Source: Chloroflexales bacterium ZM16-3
GTDB lineage: Bacteria; Chloroflexota; Chloroflexia; Chloroflexales; Chloroflexaceae
DNA length: 64,000 bases
Reading direction: 5' to 3'
Assembly (NCBI GenBank): GCA_004138175.2
Contig: RYFE02000002.1
Location: 124,001 to 188,000, forward strand
The translations under genes were made by a program, and so were the position numbers. A model generated the notes under the pieces. It was not told the origin of the DNA and did not search any database. It was given only the letters and a program-made list of their open reading frames with translations. This document shows, one piece after another, positions 7,754 through 16,102 of this stretch (position 1 is its first letter; every line of letters begins with the position of its first letter).

Positions 7754-8338
7754 ATGGACGATAACTGCAAAGAGCAAAAGCGCCTGCTGCGGCCCAGACT
7801 GATGGGCCAGCGCGACCAGATCGCGGGCAGGGAGGATCGCAGCGCGGCCATCCGCGAGCAGATAATCTCCCAGTCGGCCTTCCAGCGCGCCCGCGCCATC
7901 CACTGCTACCTGTCCATCCGCTCCGAGGTAGACACGCGCCTGCTGATCGCCGCGGCCCTCGACGAGGGTAAGGCAGTGGCCGTGCCGGTGATCGGCCCTG
8001 ACCGGCGCATGATCCACTCCTGGATCCGCGACATCGACCCGGCAGACTTCGTCGAGGGCGTGTTGGGCACGCTTTCCCCCCGCATCATCCGCCCGGCGCT
8101 GCCGGGCGACTGGGATCTCACCATTGTGCCGCTGCTCGGCTTTGATCGTGAGGGCCACCGGATTGGCTATGGCAAGGGCTACTACGACAGGCTGCTCGCC
8201 GTTACGCCCGCCTTCGCCATCGGGGTCGCCTTCGCCGCTCAAGAAGTGGCTAACCTGCCTCACGAAGCCCACGACATGTGCCTCGACGCCATTGTCACCG
8301 AGAACGAGATCATCGCGCTGCGGGCGCTGCCGGTGTGA
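7754..8338 (+). CDS. 5-formyltetrahydrofolate cyclo-ligase
   Basis: A 194-residue enzyme converting 5-formyl-THF and ATP to 5,10-methenyl-THF, salvaging formyl-folate. Family signatures are the basic N-terminal helix (EQKRLLRPRL...R), a central YLSIRSEVDT segment, VPLLGFDREGHRIGYGKGYYDRLL (the ATP/folate loop), and the closing AFAAQEV and DAIVTENE. Length matches the family (180-200). The ATG at 7754 was chosen because GTGGGG (7742-7747) lies six bases before it; longer starts would run through the leader hairpin. The gene converges on the glycan transferase gene with only nine bases between the stops. A folate operon lies far away at 56-59 kb. Confidence 0.88.
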   Translation: MDDNCKEQKRLLRPRLMGQRDQIAGREDRSAAIREQIISQSAFQRARAIHCYLSIRSEVDTRLLIAAALDEGKAVAVPVIGPDRRMIHSWIRDIDPADFVEGVLGTLSPRIIRPALPGDWDLTIVPLLGFDREGHRIGYGKGYYDRLLAVTPAFAIGVAFAAQEVANLPHEAHDMCLDAIVTENEIIALRALPV

Positions 8339-8347
8339 ATCGTTGCG

Positions 8348-9370
8348 TCAGCCGGTGCGACGTACGCCCCCCGGGCACACCCGCTCAAGCCAGATGATCG
8401 CACCCATACCGGCGGCGGCGAAAGCACCGGCCACCAGGTATGCCTCGTGGAGCCGGGCTTGTGTGAGGTAGACCCCGACCAGCCCGCAGAATCCGGCGAT
8501 CAGGTAGCATGTCAGCACCGCCTCGCGCTTGCTGAGGCCCAGGGCGGCCAGCCGGTGCGAGAGGTGGTCTTTGCCAGCGGTGGTGAAGGGGTTGACCCGC
8601 CGACGGATGCGCGAGATGAAGACGAGGGATGTGTCGAGGATGGGCAGGGCCAGCACGCAGATCGGTACCATCCAGGTGACGACGGGCGTGTTGCCGAGGA
8701 AGCGCAGCTTCACCCCGAGGGCGGCCAGGATGAAACCGATGAAGAGGCTGCCCGTGTCGCCCATGAAGATCGTCGCCGGGTTGAGATTATAGCGCAGGAA
8801 GCCGACGCAGCCGCCGATCAGGGCGGCGGCCATGGCGCCCACCAGCACCTGGCGCGGCTCGTTCATGGCCGCAAGCAGCAGGAAGAAGGCCGCCGCCACG
8901 GTGGCCACCCCCGCCGAGAGCCCGTCCATGTTGTCGAGCAGGTTCAGCGCGTTGGTGATCCCCACCACCCAGATCAGGGTGATCACCCAGTTCATCCAGG
9001 CCTGATCGAAGAGCTGCACCTGCGTGCCGCCCAGCAGCAGCACCAGGCCAGCGAGCACTTGCCCGCCCATCTTCACCGAGGCCCGCAGCCCCCAGCGGTC
9101 ATCGGCAAGGCCAAAGAGCGAGATCAGCGTCGCCCCGACCAGGATGGCGACCAGCTCGCGGATATAGCGCTGGTCGCCAAGCACCAGCAGGGCCACCACA
9201 AACCCGCCGTAGATCGCCACACCGCCCAGCAGCGGCACTGGGGCAATATGAAGATCCCGCGAGCGCGGGATCGCCACCACCCCCGTGCGCAACGCCGCCC
9301 GGCGGGCCAGCGGCGTCGCCACAATCGAGAAGGTCAGGGCGACGAATAGGATGAGGGCTATCTGGATCAT
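8348..9370 (-). CDS. Polyprenyl-phosphate N-acetylhexosamine-1-phosphate transferase (WecA/MraY/TagO family)
   Basis: A 340-residue integral membrane enzyme with about ten helices that transfers a sugar-1-phosphate from a UDP-sugar to a C55 polyprenyl phosphate, starting cell-surface glycan synthesis. Conserved loops seen are HIAPVPLLGG near the N-terminus, LFGLADDRWGL (the DD motif), LNLLDNMDGLSAG (metal-binding Asp region), FLRYNLNPATIFMGDTGSLFIGF, and a basic RIRRRVNPFTTAGKDHLSHRL near the C-terminus, close to the HxxHH region. It resembles WecA/TagO more than MraY. The ATG at 9370 puts the first helix at the N-terminus; no strong ribosome site is seen. The next gene upstream on the strand is an O-antigen-ligase-like protein, so both may serve surface polysaccharide assembly. 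Confidence 0.88.
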   Translation of the reverse strand: MIQIALILFVALTFSIVATPLARRAALRTGVVAIPRSRDLHIAPVPLLGGVAIYGGFVVALLVLGDQRYIRELVAILVGATLISLFGLADDRWGLRASVKMGGQVLAGLVLLLGGTQVQLFDQAWMNWVITLIWVVGITNALNLLDNMDGLSAGVATVAAAFFLLLAAMNEPRQVLVGAMAAALIGGCVGFLRYNLNPATIFMGDTGSLFIGFILAALGVKLRFLGNTPVVTWMVPICVLALPILDTSLVFISRIRRRVNPFTTAGKDHLSHRLAALGLSKREAVLTCYLIAGFCGLVGVYLTQARLHEAYLVAGAFAAAGMGAIIWLERVCPGGVRRTG

Positions 9371-9438
9371 AATGCTTGATGTTGAAGGTTGAATGCTGAG
9401 TGAGTGTGTGCGGTATTCAACATTCAGCATTCAACATT
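9371..9438. repeat. Heptamer repeats forming a 12-bp inverted repeat (GTTGAAT/ATTCAAC)
   Basis: Heptamers of the GTTGAA(G/T) type run into GTTGAATGCTGA (9388-9399), which pairs with TCAGCATTCAAC (9424-9435). The tract fills the gap between two minus-strand genes. Confidence 0.75.
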
Positions 9439-12400
9439 ATTGTGCGGCCTGCACCGCCTGGAGCAGCTGCTGCACCTTGGCGGCCTGGTCGTTCTGTCCA
9501 GATGCCTGCAGCGTGGCGATCATCCGGTTCGCCTCGGCAACGGCCTCGTCGTAGTGCTTTGTGTCGCTGAGCACGATGGTGTAGTTGCGGCTGTACTCGA
9601 CATTGTCGGGCTGGAGGGCTACGGCACGCCGGTAGGAATCAAGCGAACCGACGACATCCCCGGCGCGCACTGCGAGCAGGCCCGCCGCCGCGTGCAGCAA
9701 GGATGTCTGTCCGCGCGCCGTCTTCGCATCGGCCGCACGCTCCGGGTCGGCCTCCATCGCCGTCAGGCGATCCTCGCTCTTCTGAGCCGCCGTGACGAAG
9801 GCGTCGCGCAGCCGCCCGATCAGGTCGGGGTGTCCAACCATGCTGTCGGCGACGCGCTGAATTCCGCTGGCCACCACTGTCGGCGAGAGGCTGATCGCCT
9901 GCACATAGTGATCTGTCGCCGTGGCAAGGTCGTCCTGCGCCCGCGCGAGGTCGCCCATACGCAGGTAGGTGTCGCCATAGCGCGAGTCGAGTTCCTCAGA
10001 GTGGCGCAGCAGCTCGGCGGCCTGGTCATACTCGGCCTTGGCCTGAACGCTGTCGCCTGCAGCCTGCGCGTAGTCGCCCAGCTCGACCACGACACCCGCC
10101 CGCTCGTTGATCAGGGTGACATCGTTCGGGGCGATTGGGGCAACCTGCTCGTACCAGCGCAGCGCCTCCTGCAGGCGCTGGGGATCACGGGTGATACCGT
10201 ACCAGTAGTTGTTGAGCCGGCCCAGGTTGGCGAAATGATCCTTGTTGAGCGGGTTGATCTCGTGTGCCTTCAGCAGCACCGCCTCAGCGTAGCTCATCAT
10301 GCTCAGGGGCGTGCCGCGCTGGATGAAGCTCGCCACCTGGCCCTGGTCGGTCAGACGGAGTAAATCCTGCACATTGGCCTTCGGGTCGGGCTGGCCGAGA
10401 TCGACGCCCTTGGCGCGCAGGGCGTCGCCGGTGGTCATCAGGGCGCGCCCGAGGCTTAGGTAGTAGAAGTCTTCGCCGGGGCTGCTGCGCACCGTGCTGA
10501 TATAGTCATCGAGCACAACAACGAGCTGGTTCAGATCAAGGCCAGCGCGGTCGCTGAGGCCCTGGGCCTCTTGGAAGCGCATATCGGCGTAGACTGGCGC
10601 TAGGTTGACGGCCCAGGTGAACCAGAGCGCCACCAGGATTAGGGCGGCGTAGGCCAGCAGGGCCGGGGCATGGCCCTCGGCGCGGGCGGATGGCCTGGGG
10701 CTCCCTCTGCCCCGCCCGGCTCCGCCACGGGACGTCCCCTTGCGCCCGCCGGTTCCGCTCTGGCGCCTGCGCTCAGGAGCGGCGGGCGCGGCGTCCTCGG
10801 TCGCAGGCGCATCGACCGGCGCGGGGCGCAGGCTCAGCCGGTAGTGCCCATCAAGCGCTCCGCCCACCACCGTGACCGCCAAGGCTACCCAGAGCATCAT
10901 CAGGGTGGCCACGATCGGAATACCAAAGACAACCTCAACAAGGTGGCAGACCACCAGGCTCAGGGTGGCGATGAAAAGCACCTGCCAGCGCCAGTCATGG
11001 CTGCGCAGCATCAGCCGGATCGCCAGCACAGCGAAGCTGATCAGCAGGAAGAGGTAGCTGGCCAGGCCGATCAACCCCTTCGTCACGAGCTCGTCGAGGT
11101 AGGCCATATGCGAGCGGTCAGGCGATGCGCCGCGGGCCTCGACATTTGAGAGCGAGGGAGGGAAGAAGGGGTTGAAGGCGACAAACATGCTCTCCGGCCC
11201 CCAGCCGATCACGGTGCGCAGCGGGTTGGAGGTGATCAGGCCGATCGCCCCGCCGCCATGCGCGTCGCCGGCCCAGATCAGGCGCCGCACCAGCCCGGTG
11301 CCGCTATCAACCTCAAGCAGCCGACCCATGCGCCCAAGGTAGGGCACCTGGCGCAACTGCACAACAGCAGGCGCGTCCGAGAGGTTGAAGGCCACCAGGA
11401 GTGCCGCCCCCAGGGCGATGACACCAACCCAGCCGATCAGCAGCCCGCGCAGACGACCAGCGAGCCGATGATTCTCTTGGGCGCGGGCGCGGCGCAGGGA
11501 TGCCCAGAGCAGCAGCGAGAAGAAGACAAACATCCCGGCGACGAGGCCGAGGAGGGGGCCGCGGCTCTGGGTGAACACCGTCGCCACCACCAGCAGCAGG
11601 GCGGCTGCGCCGCTGGCGACAGCGCCGATCCTCAGGCTCAGCCGTGATGGTTCGGGCGGGAGGACTGGCAGGAAGATCGCCATAGCATAGCCGATTACGC
11701 CAGAGCCAATGCTGGACAGCAGCCAGATCCACCAGTCTGCCGCGTGCGGCGCATCCTGCATAGAGGCCGATACCTGAATGCCGCCAGCGGCGGTGAGGGT
11801 GAACTGGATCCCGAAGAGCGCCAGGAACCCGAGCGCAACGAAGCCCGGCCAGAGCGGGGGACGCCTGCCCGAGCGGTCGAGGTCTGTCGTCAGAATCCAC
11901 CAGATGGCGGTGGCGCTAACCACCGCGCCGGGGAAGACCCACCAGTAACGGAAGTCGACCGTGCGCACGGCGGCCCCGAACTTGATCACAGCGAGCAGCA
12001 GCAGCAGCCCGCAGATCAGCAGCAGCGCGCGGGCCAGCATCCAGAGCCAGTCGGCACCGGGGCGCTTGCTGGCCGGGGCCACGCGGGCCGCGCTCAGTCC
12101 GACGATGAGCCGGTAGAGCGCCAGTGGCGTGACCATGATCAAGTAGGCGGCGACGAAGATGGAGTTGCCGAGGGTCGATGCCACGCGGGCGATCACATCG
12201 CCCTGCCATGGCAGCGGGTCAAGCTGGAAGTGCTGGAGCACCCCATAGCATGCCGCCGTCACCCCGGCGATGATCGTGATCGTTATGATCCGCTCAACCT
12301 GGGCGCGGGTGCGCAGGGTGGTCAGGATCAGCACGAAGAGCAGGACATAGGAGAGGTTGGTGTAGGTGCCCTGGAGCCGCTGGTACGAGCCCCAGAAGCT

Positions 12401-12745
12401 GGTGCCCGGCACCACCGAGGTTGCCGTGGTGAGCAGGAAGACAAGGGCGTAGACCAGGGTAGGCAGGGCGAGCGGGATGGCAGTGAACCGCCGCCAGAGG
12501 CCCGTCCCAGGCGCGGGCTCGGCGGGCGGCGGGGGAGAGCCACGGGCGCTGAATAACTCAATCGCGCGGATAAGCGCCATCGTCGCAGCGATCACCACGA
12601 GCGAGCGCAGGGTGGTGGCCTTGTCGGGCTCGAAGTGGCGGGCGGTGAAGAGGTTGAAGTAGATCGGGATGAGGGTGAGGGCGAGCACCCAGCAAGCCTC
12701 GATGATCCGCTCGCACCAGCGGCTAACCGTTGTCTCTCGTTGCAT
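9437..12745 (-). CDS. O-antigen ligase/polymerase-like membrane protein with C-terminal TPR domain
   Basis: A 1102-residue protein. Residues ~1-640 contain many hydrophobic helices with the shape of the Wzy/WaaL O-antigen ligase family, including the large loop between helices (residues ~460-520, DSGTGLVRRLIWAGD and VIGWGPESM). Residues ~640-690 are a basic, glycine-rich linker (TGGRKGTSRGGAGRGRG), followed by one more helix (ALILVALWFTWAVNLAPV). Residues ~720-1102 are alpha-helical repeats matching tetratricopeptides (ALRWYEQVAPIAPND, SLDSYRRAVALQPDNVEYSRN). It would polymerise or transfer lipid-linked glycan at the outer membrane face. Ligase-TPR fusions are common in Chloroflexota and Planctomycetes. 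It is on the same strand as the WecA-like gene. Confidence 0.82.
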   Translation of the reverse strand: MQRETTVSRWCERIIEACWVLALTLIPIYFNLFTARHFEPDKATTLRSLVVIAATMALIRAIELFSARGSPPPPAEPAPGTGLWRRFTAIPLALPTLVYALVFLLTTATSVVPGTSFWGSYQRLQGTYTNLSYVLLFVLILTTLRTRAQVERIITITIIAGVTAACYGVLQHFQLDPLPWQGDVIARVASTLGNSIFVAAYLIMVTPLALYRLIVGLSAARVAPASKRPGADWLWMLARALLLICGLLLLLAVIKFGAAVRTVDFRYWWVFPGAVVSATAIWWILTTDLDRSGRRPPLWPGFVALGFLALFGIQFTLTAAGGIQVSASMQDAPHAADWWIWLLSSIGSGVIGYAMAIFLPVLPPEPSRLSLRIGAVASGAAALLLVVATVFTQSRGPLLGLVAGMFVFFSLLLWASLRRARAQENHRLAGRLRGLLIGWVGVIALGAALLVAFNLSDAPAVVQLRQVPYLGRMGRLLEVDSGTGLVRRLIWAGDAHGGGAIGLITSNPLRTVIGWGPESMFVAFNPFFPPSLSNVEARGASPDRSHMAYLDELVTKGLIGLASYLFLLISFAVLAIRLMLRSHDWRWQVLFIATLSLVVCHLVEVVFGIPIVATLMMLWVALAVTVVGGALDGHYRLSLRPAPVDAPATEDAAPAAPERRRQSGTGGRKGTSRGGAGRGRGSPRPSARAEGHAPALLAYAALILVALWFTWAVNLAPVYADMRFQEAQGLSDRAGLDLNQLVVVLDDYISTVRSSPGEDFYYLSLGRALMTTGDALRAKGVDLGQPDPKANVQDLLRLTDQGQVASFIQRGTPLSMMSYAEAVLLKAHEINPLNKDHFANLGRLNNYWYGITRDPQRLQEALRWYEQVAPIAPNDVTLINERAGVVVELGDYAQAAGDSVQAKAEYDQAAELLRHSEELDSRYGDTYLRMGDLARAQDDLATATDHYVQAISLSPTVVASGIQRVADSMVGHPDLIGRLRDAFVTAAQKSEDRLTAMEADPERAADAKTARGQTSLLHAAAGLLAVRAGDVVGSLDSYRRAVALQPDNVEYSRNYTIVLSDTKHYDEAVAEANRMIATLQASGQNDQAAKVQQLLQAVQAAQ

Positions 12746-12763
12746 AGCTTACACGGTGAGGGC

Positions 12764-12840
12764 GTGGGAGCGGCTTCGCCGCTCCCACAAATAATCATCA
12801 CTGACGCGGTGCGGTCCCGCCGCGCCGCGTCAGTGATGAT
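12764..12840. terminator. Double hairpin between recN and the O-antigen-ligase-like gene
   Basis: GTGGGAGCGGC (12764-12774) pairs with GCCGCTCCCAC (12778-12788) around a TTC loop. A second perfect 16-bp stem joins 12794-12809 (starting ATCATCACTGAC) and 12825-12840. The first hairpin is close in sequence to the one at 43933-43979, so it may be a dispersed palindromic repeat acting as terminator after recN. Confidence 0.6.
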
Positions 12841-12868
12841 ACGGATTCGGGGCGACTCTGCAATCCCG

Positions 12869-14746
12869 CTAAAGCGCAAGCTGCGGGTCGCGCTGCTGAA
12901 GCTTCCAGCCGCCGGCGCGGCCGATGATCTCGCGTGCATTGGCCCGGCTATGCTCGCTGGGCGTTCCATCAAGCATAGCGGCCAGCTCGTCAATGCGCTG
13001 CTCATCGCCAAGCAGGCGCACAGCGGTGCGGGTGCGGTCGCTGCTAAACTCTTTGCTAATATGGTAGTGGGCGTCAGCGAATGCGGCCACCTGGGGCAGG
13101 TGGGTGATACAGACCACCTGGTGGTTGCTGGTGATCGCCCAGAGCTTCTGTCCAACCACTTGCCCGGCCCGACCGCCCACACCAACATCGATCTCGTCGA
13201 AGATCAGGGTGGGCACCTCATCGACCCGCGAGAGAATCGACTTGAGGGCCAGCAGCAGGCGCGCGCTCTCCCCGCCGGATGCGACACGGGCCAGGGGCTT
13301 GAGCGGCTCGCCCGGGTTGGGCGAGATCATAAACTCCACCTGGTCGATGCCGGTCTTATCGAAGGCGAGGAGTCGGGGGGCAGGAGTCGGGGGTCGGGAG
13401 TCAGGAGTCGGGGGTCGGGAGTCAGGAGTCGGGAGTCGGGAGTCGGGAGTTGGTCGCTCGACTCCCGACTCCCGACTCCCGACCCCCGACTCCCAGGGAA
13501 TACCGTGGGCATCATCTTCGTAGGCGATACGCACGCTGAAGCGGATGTTGGGCATAGCCAGGTCGCCCATCGCACCCTCGATCAGCTGGGCGAGCGTGTC
13601 GCCAACAGATCTGCGGCGGGCGGAGAGATCCAGGGCGGCACGGGCCAGCTCCGTGAGCTGCCCGGACTCCTGACGCTCAAGGCCGGCAATATGCTCGGAG
13701 CTGTTGGCCAGCCGCTCAATCTCAGCCTCAGCGCGACCGGCGCGCTCAAGCAGTTGGGCGATATCACCACCGTACTTGCGCTGGAGATCGCGCAGGACGG
13801 TGAGCCGGTCCTCGATCTGGTCGATCCGGTCGATCTCAAAGTCGAGGGTGAGCCGGTAGGATCGCAGGGTGGCGGCAAGGTCCTCGGCCTGGTAGTGCAG
13901 GTCGCTGGCCTGGGCAGCCATCGTGCCAATGCTCGGGTCGAGGCGCGAGAGCTCATCGAGGGCTGCGGCTATCTGGGCGGTGGACTCGACCACCGGGCGA
14001 CCCGAAGCGGCCCGCCCGCCCTCGCGGCCCTCGTACAGACGCGTGTATGCATCTGTGGCCAGCGAGGTGATCCGGGCCGCGTTCTGCACCACTGCCCGCT
14101 CGCGCAGCAGCTCTTCCTCCTCGCCGGGGCGCAGCTTTGCCGCCGCGACATCCTCGATCAAGAAGTGCAGCTCCTCCATCCGCTCCTGGCGGCGCGCCTC
14201 GTTGCGGCGCAAATCGGCTAGCTCTTCGCGGGTGCGGCGCAGCCGACTCGCAAGCTCAGCTACCTGCGTGCGCAGGGGCATCAGCTCGCCGAAACGGTCG
14301 AGCATATCAATATGGGTACGCGGGTTGAAGAGCGAGAGCCCCTCGTGCTGGCCGTGGATATCGATCAGGCGACCGCCCACATCGCGCAGGACGCTCGTGG
14401 ACACAGCTCGCCCGTTGATCCGGGCGACGCTGCGCCCGCTCTCGGCGCTGATCTCGCGCACAAGGATCACCTGGCCATCATCCTCATCGAATAGGCCGTA
14501 CTCCTGGAGCGTCGCGATCACATGGGCGCTATCATCGAGGCTAAAGACACCCTCGATGCGCGCCCGGCTGCACCCGGCCCGCACAAACGTCACATCGGTC
14601 TTATCGCCGCGCAGCGTGCCCAGCGCGTCGATGATGATCGATTTACCTGCCCCCGTCTCGCCGGTGAGGACGTTAAACCCATCCTCCAGACGTAGATGGA
14701 GCCGATCAATGATCGCAAAGTCGCGGATCTGGAGCTCAAGCAGCAT
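12869..14746 (-). CDS. recN: DNA repair protein RecN, with an in-frame heptamer-repeat insertion
   Basis: A 625-residue SMC-like ATPase acting in double-strand break repair. Walker A is GETGAGKS (residues 29-36), then a two-part coiled coil (~residues 160-370), the ABC signature VASGGESARLLLALK and Walker B TLIFDEIDVGVGG, and a closing switch region (ITHLPQVAAFADAHY). Normal RecN is about 550-570 residues; the excess is a low-complexity block at about residues 417-460 (ESGVGSRESGV... then PDSRLPTPDSRPPTPD...) encoded by GACTCCC/GGGAGTC heptamers. It sits just before the conserved FDKTGIDQVEFMISPNPGEP segment and keeps the frame. The repeat's two strands are inverted, so the mRNA could fold there. 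Otherwise all catalytic motifs are intact. Confidence 0.92.
   Translation of the reverse strand: MLLELQIRDFAIIDRLHLRLEDGFNVLTGETGAGKSIIIDALGTLRGDKTDVTFVRAGCSRARIEGVFSLDDSAHVIATLQEYGLFDEDDGQVILVREISAESGRSVARINGRAVSTSVLRDVGGRLIDIHGQHEGLSLFNPRTHIDMLDRFGELMPLRTQVAELASRLRRTREELADLRRNEARRQERMEELHFLIEDVAAAKLRPGEEEELLRERAVVQNAARITSLATDAYTRLYEGREGGRAASGRPVVESTAQIAAALDELSRLDPSIGTMAAQASDLHYQAEDLAATLRSYRLTLDFEIDRIDQIEDRLTVLRDLQRKYGGDIAQLLERAGRAEAEIERLANSSEHIAGLERQESGQLTELARAALDLSARRRSVGDTLAQLIEGAMGDLAMPNIRFSVRIAYEDDAHGIPWESGVGSRESGVERPTPDSRLPTPDSRPPTPDSRPPTPAPRLLAFDKTGIDQVEFMISPNPGEPLKPLARVASGGESARLLLALKSILSRVDEVPTLIFDEIDVGVGGRAGQVVGQKLWAITSNHQVVCITHLPQVAAFADAHYHISKEFSSDRTRTAVRLLGDEQRIDELAAMLDGTPSEHSRANAREIIGRAGGWKLQQRDPQLAL
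13368..13495. repeat. Inverted heptamer tract (GGGAGTC / GACTCCC) inside recN
   Basis: About ten GG(A/G)GTCG-type heptamers on the plus strand (13368-13449) face about five GACTCCC units (13459-13495). The tract lies inside recN and is translated in frame. The same heptamer recurs at 63028-63128 and 63201-63250. Confidence 0.9.
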
Positions 14747-14951
14747 AGGGTGAGCATACGAACATATGGGTCAAAATCAACGCTATCTGCATTGTACCAC
14801 ACCCCTGTGCGGCGCGCAGAGATCCGCCTTTTGGCCGATAGCGCAGCCGGGGAGGGTTTGTTATGCTATTCACAGAGTGCGGCGATGTGTGTGACAGACA
14901 CGCCAATCTAGGTTCCACAACCTTCCCCACTGTCACTCTCCAAAGTACCCC

Positions 14952-14975
14952 CAACGGCTGCCGAGAGGCAGCCGT
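14952..14975. terminator. Hairpin downstream of the MDR oxidoreductase
   Basis: AACGGCTGCC pairs with GGCAGCCGTT over a GAGA loop just past the stop of the minus-strand oxidoreductase at 14992. No T run is present. The surrounding gap (14747-14991) shows no other feature I can support. Confidence 0.5.
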
Positions 14976-14991
14976 TTCCACATGTCTGGGG

Positions 14992-15975
14992 TTACACACT
15001 GACAAGCAGGACCTTGCCGTTGCGGCTGCTGCCCTCTGCCTCAGCCACAGCCTGGCGGACATCCTCCAGTCGATACTCCGCTGCCACCGGGGCGCTCAGG
15101 GTGCCATCGGCAACCAAGGGGATAATTGCATCAAAGAGGGCAGATACCTGCGCGGGCTCAGCGGTGCGAAACCAGCGAGAGAGCCACCAGCCACGCACCG
15201 AGGCCCCACGAAAGAGGAGCGCGCCTGGATCGATGATCAGCGGCTGCTCGCTGATCGCCCCAAAGACAACCATCGTGCCCCCAGTGCCGAGGATCTGGGC
15301 CAGGCGTGAGCCACTCGGGCCAGCGACTGAGTCAAGGGCGTAACGCACCCCCTTCGGCCCGACCGTAGCAGACACTTGCTCCAGCACATCCTCATCAGCC
15401 TCGCAGATCACCGCATCTGCACCCTCAGCCCGCAGCTCATCAGCCAGACTCGGGCGACGCACCAGATTAATCGTACGGAAGCCAGCCCGACGGGCGAGCC
15501 GGATCACGAAACGGCCAACCGCCGAGTTAGCGGCATTCTGGATCACCCATGCCCCCGGCTCCACACGCAGCACCTCGTGGAGCAGCAGCCATGCGCTCGT
15601 GGGGTTCACCAGCAACATAGACGCCTGCCGGTCGCTCAGGCCAGGTGGCACCGGCAGCAGCGCCGACGCATCGACCACCATATAATCCTGCCACGTCCCG
15701 CCCACACCCATCGGAGCTACCAGTTGGCCCACCGAGAAGCCCGTCACCCCGAAGCCGAGTGCTTCCACCACACCACAACCCTCCATGCCAGGCGTCGCGG
15801 GCAACCGCGGAAGGGTGCCATAGCTGCCCCGGATGGAGAACAGGTCGGAGGGGTTAATCGGGCGGACACGCATGCGCAGCAGAACCTGGCCCGGCCCAGG
15901 AGCGGTAATAGGCTGAGCCTCCACCGTCAGAACCTCGGCGGGGTCGCCAAAAGACGCGAACCGTACTGCGCGCAT
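14992..15975 (-). CDS. Zinc-free MDR-family NAD(P)H oxidoreductase (quinone / enoyl reductase-like)
   Basis: A 327-residue medium-chain dehydrogenase/reductase. The N-terminal GroES-like fold has RPINPSDLFSIRGSYG and PGMEGCGVVEALG. The Rossmann half carries WVIQNAANSAVGRFVIRLA, a nucleotide-binding loop of the AxxSxxG type. The zinc-ligand cysteines of alcohol dehydrogenases are absent, and the NPSD..IRG pattern matches mitochondrial-type trans-2-enoyl-thioester reductases and quinone oxidoreductases. The ATG at 15975 was taken because AAAGG lies seven bases upstream; the open frame extends 67 codons further without family similarity. The next gene is divergent (SDR oxidoreductase at 16103). 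The exact substrate is unknown. Confidence 0.8.
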   Translation of the reverse strand: MRAVRFASFGDPAEVLTVEAQPITAPGPGQVLLRMRVRPINPSDLFSIRGSYGTLPRLPATPGMEGCGVVEALGFGVTGFSVGQLVAPMGVGGTWQDYMVVDASALLPVPPGLSDRQASMLLVNPTSAWLLLHEVLRVEPGAWVIQNAANSAVGRFVIRLARRAGFRTINLVRRPSLADELRAEGADAVICEADEDVLEQVSATVGPKGVRYALDSVAGPSGSRLAQILGTGGTMVVFGAISEQPLIIDPGALLFRGASVRGWWLSRWFRTAEPAQVSALFDAIIPLVADGTLSAPVAAEYRLEDVRQAVAEAEGSSRNGKVLLVSV

Positions 15976-16102
15976 ACGCGAGCCTTTCATTATGCCGAGC
16001 GGGATGTCCTGGTAGTATACCGCAGAAATGAAGCCCAAGATTTGGTGATTCGACCATGCTTGAGTAATCATCCCGAGCTCTGATAACTCAGTGGAGGAAG
16101 AG

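Noticed and set aside
8447-9349. 300-codon plus-strand ORF
   Set aside because: It is antisense to the WecA-like gene; its composition (long runs of His, Gln, Gly, Asp) is the usual shadow of a GC-rich gene.
13368-13495. CRISPR array
   Set aside because: The repeats are 7 bases with no spacers and lie inside recN. All other period-7 tracts in the window fail in the same way, and no cas genes are present.
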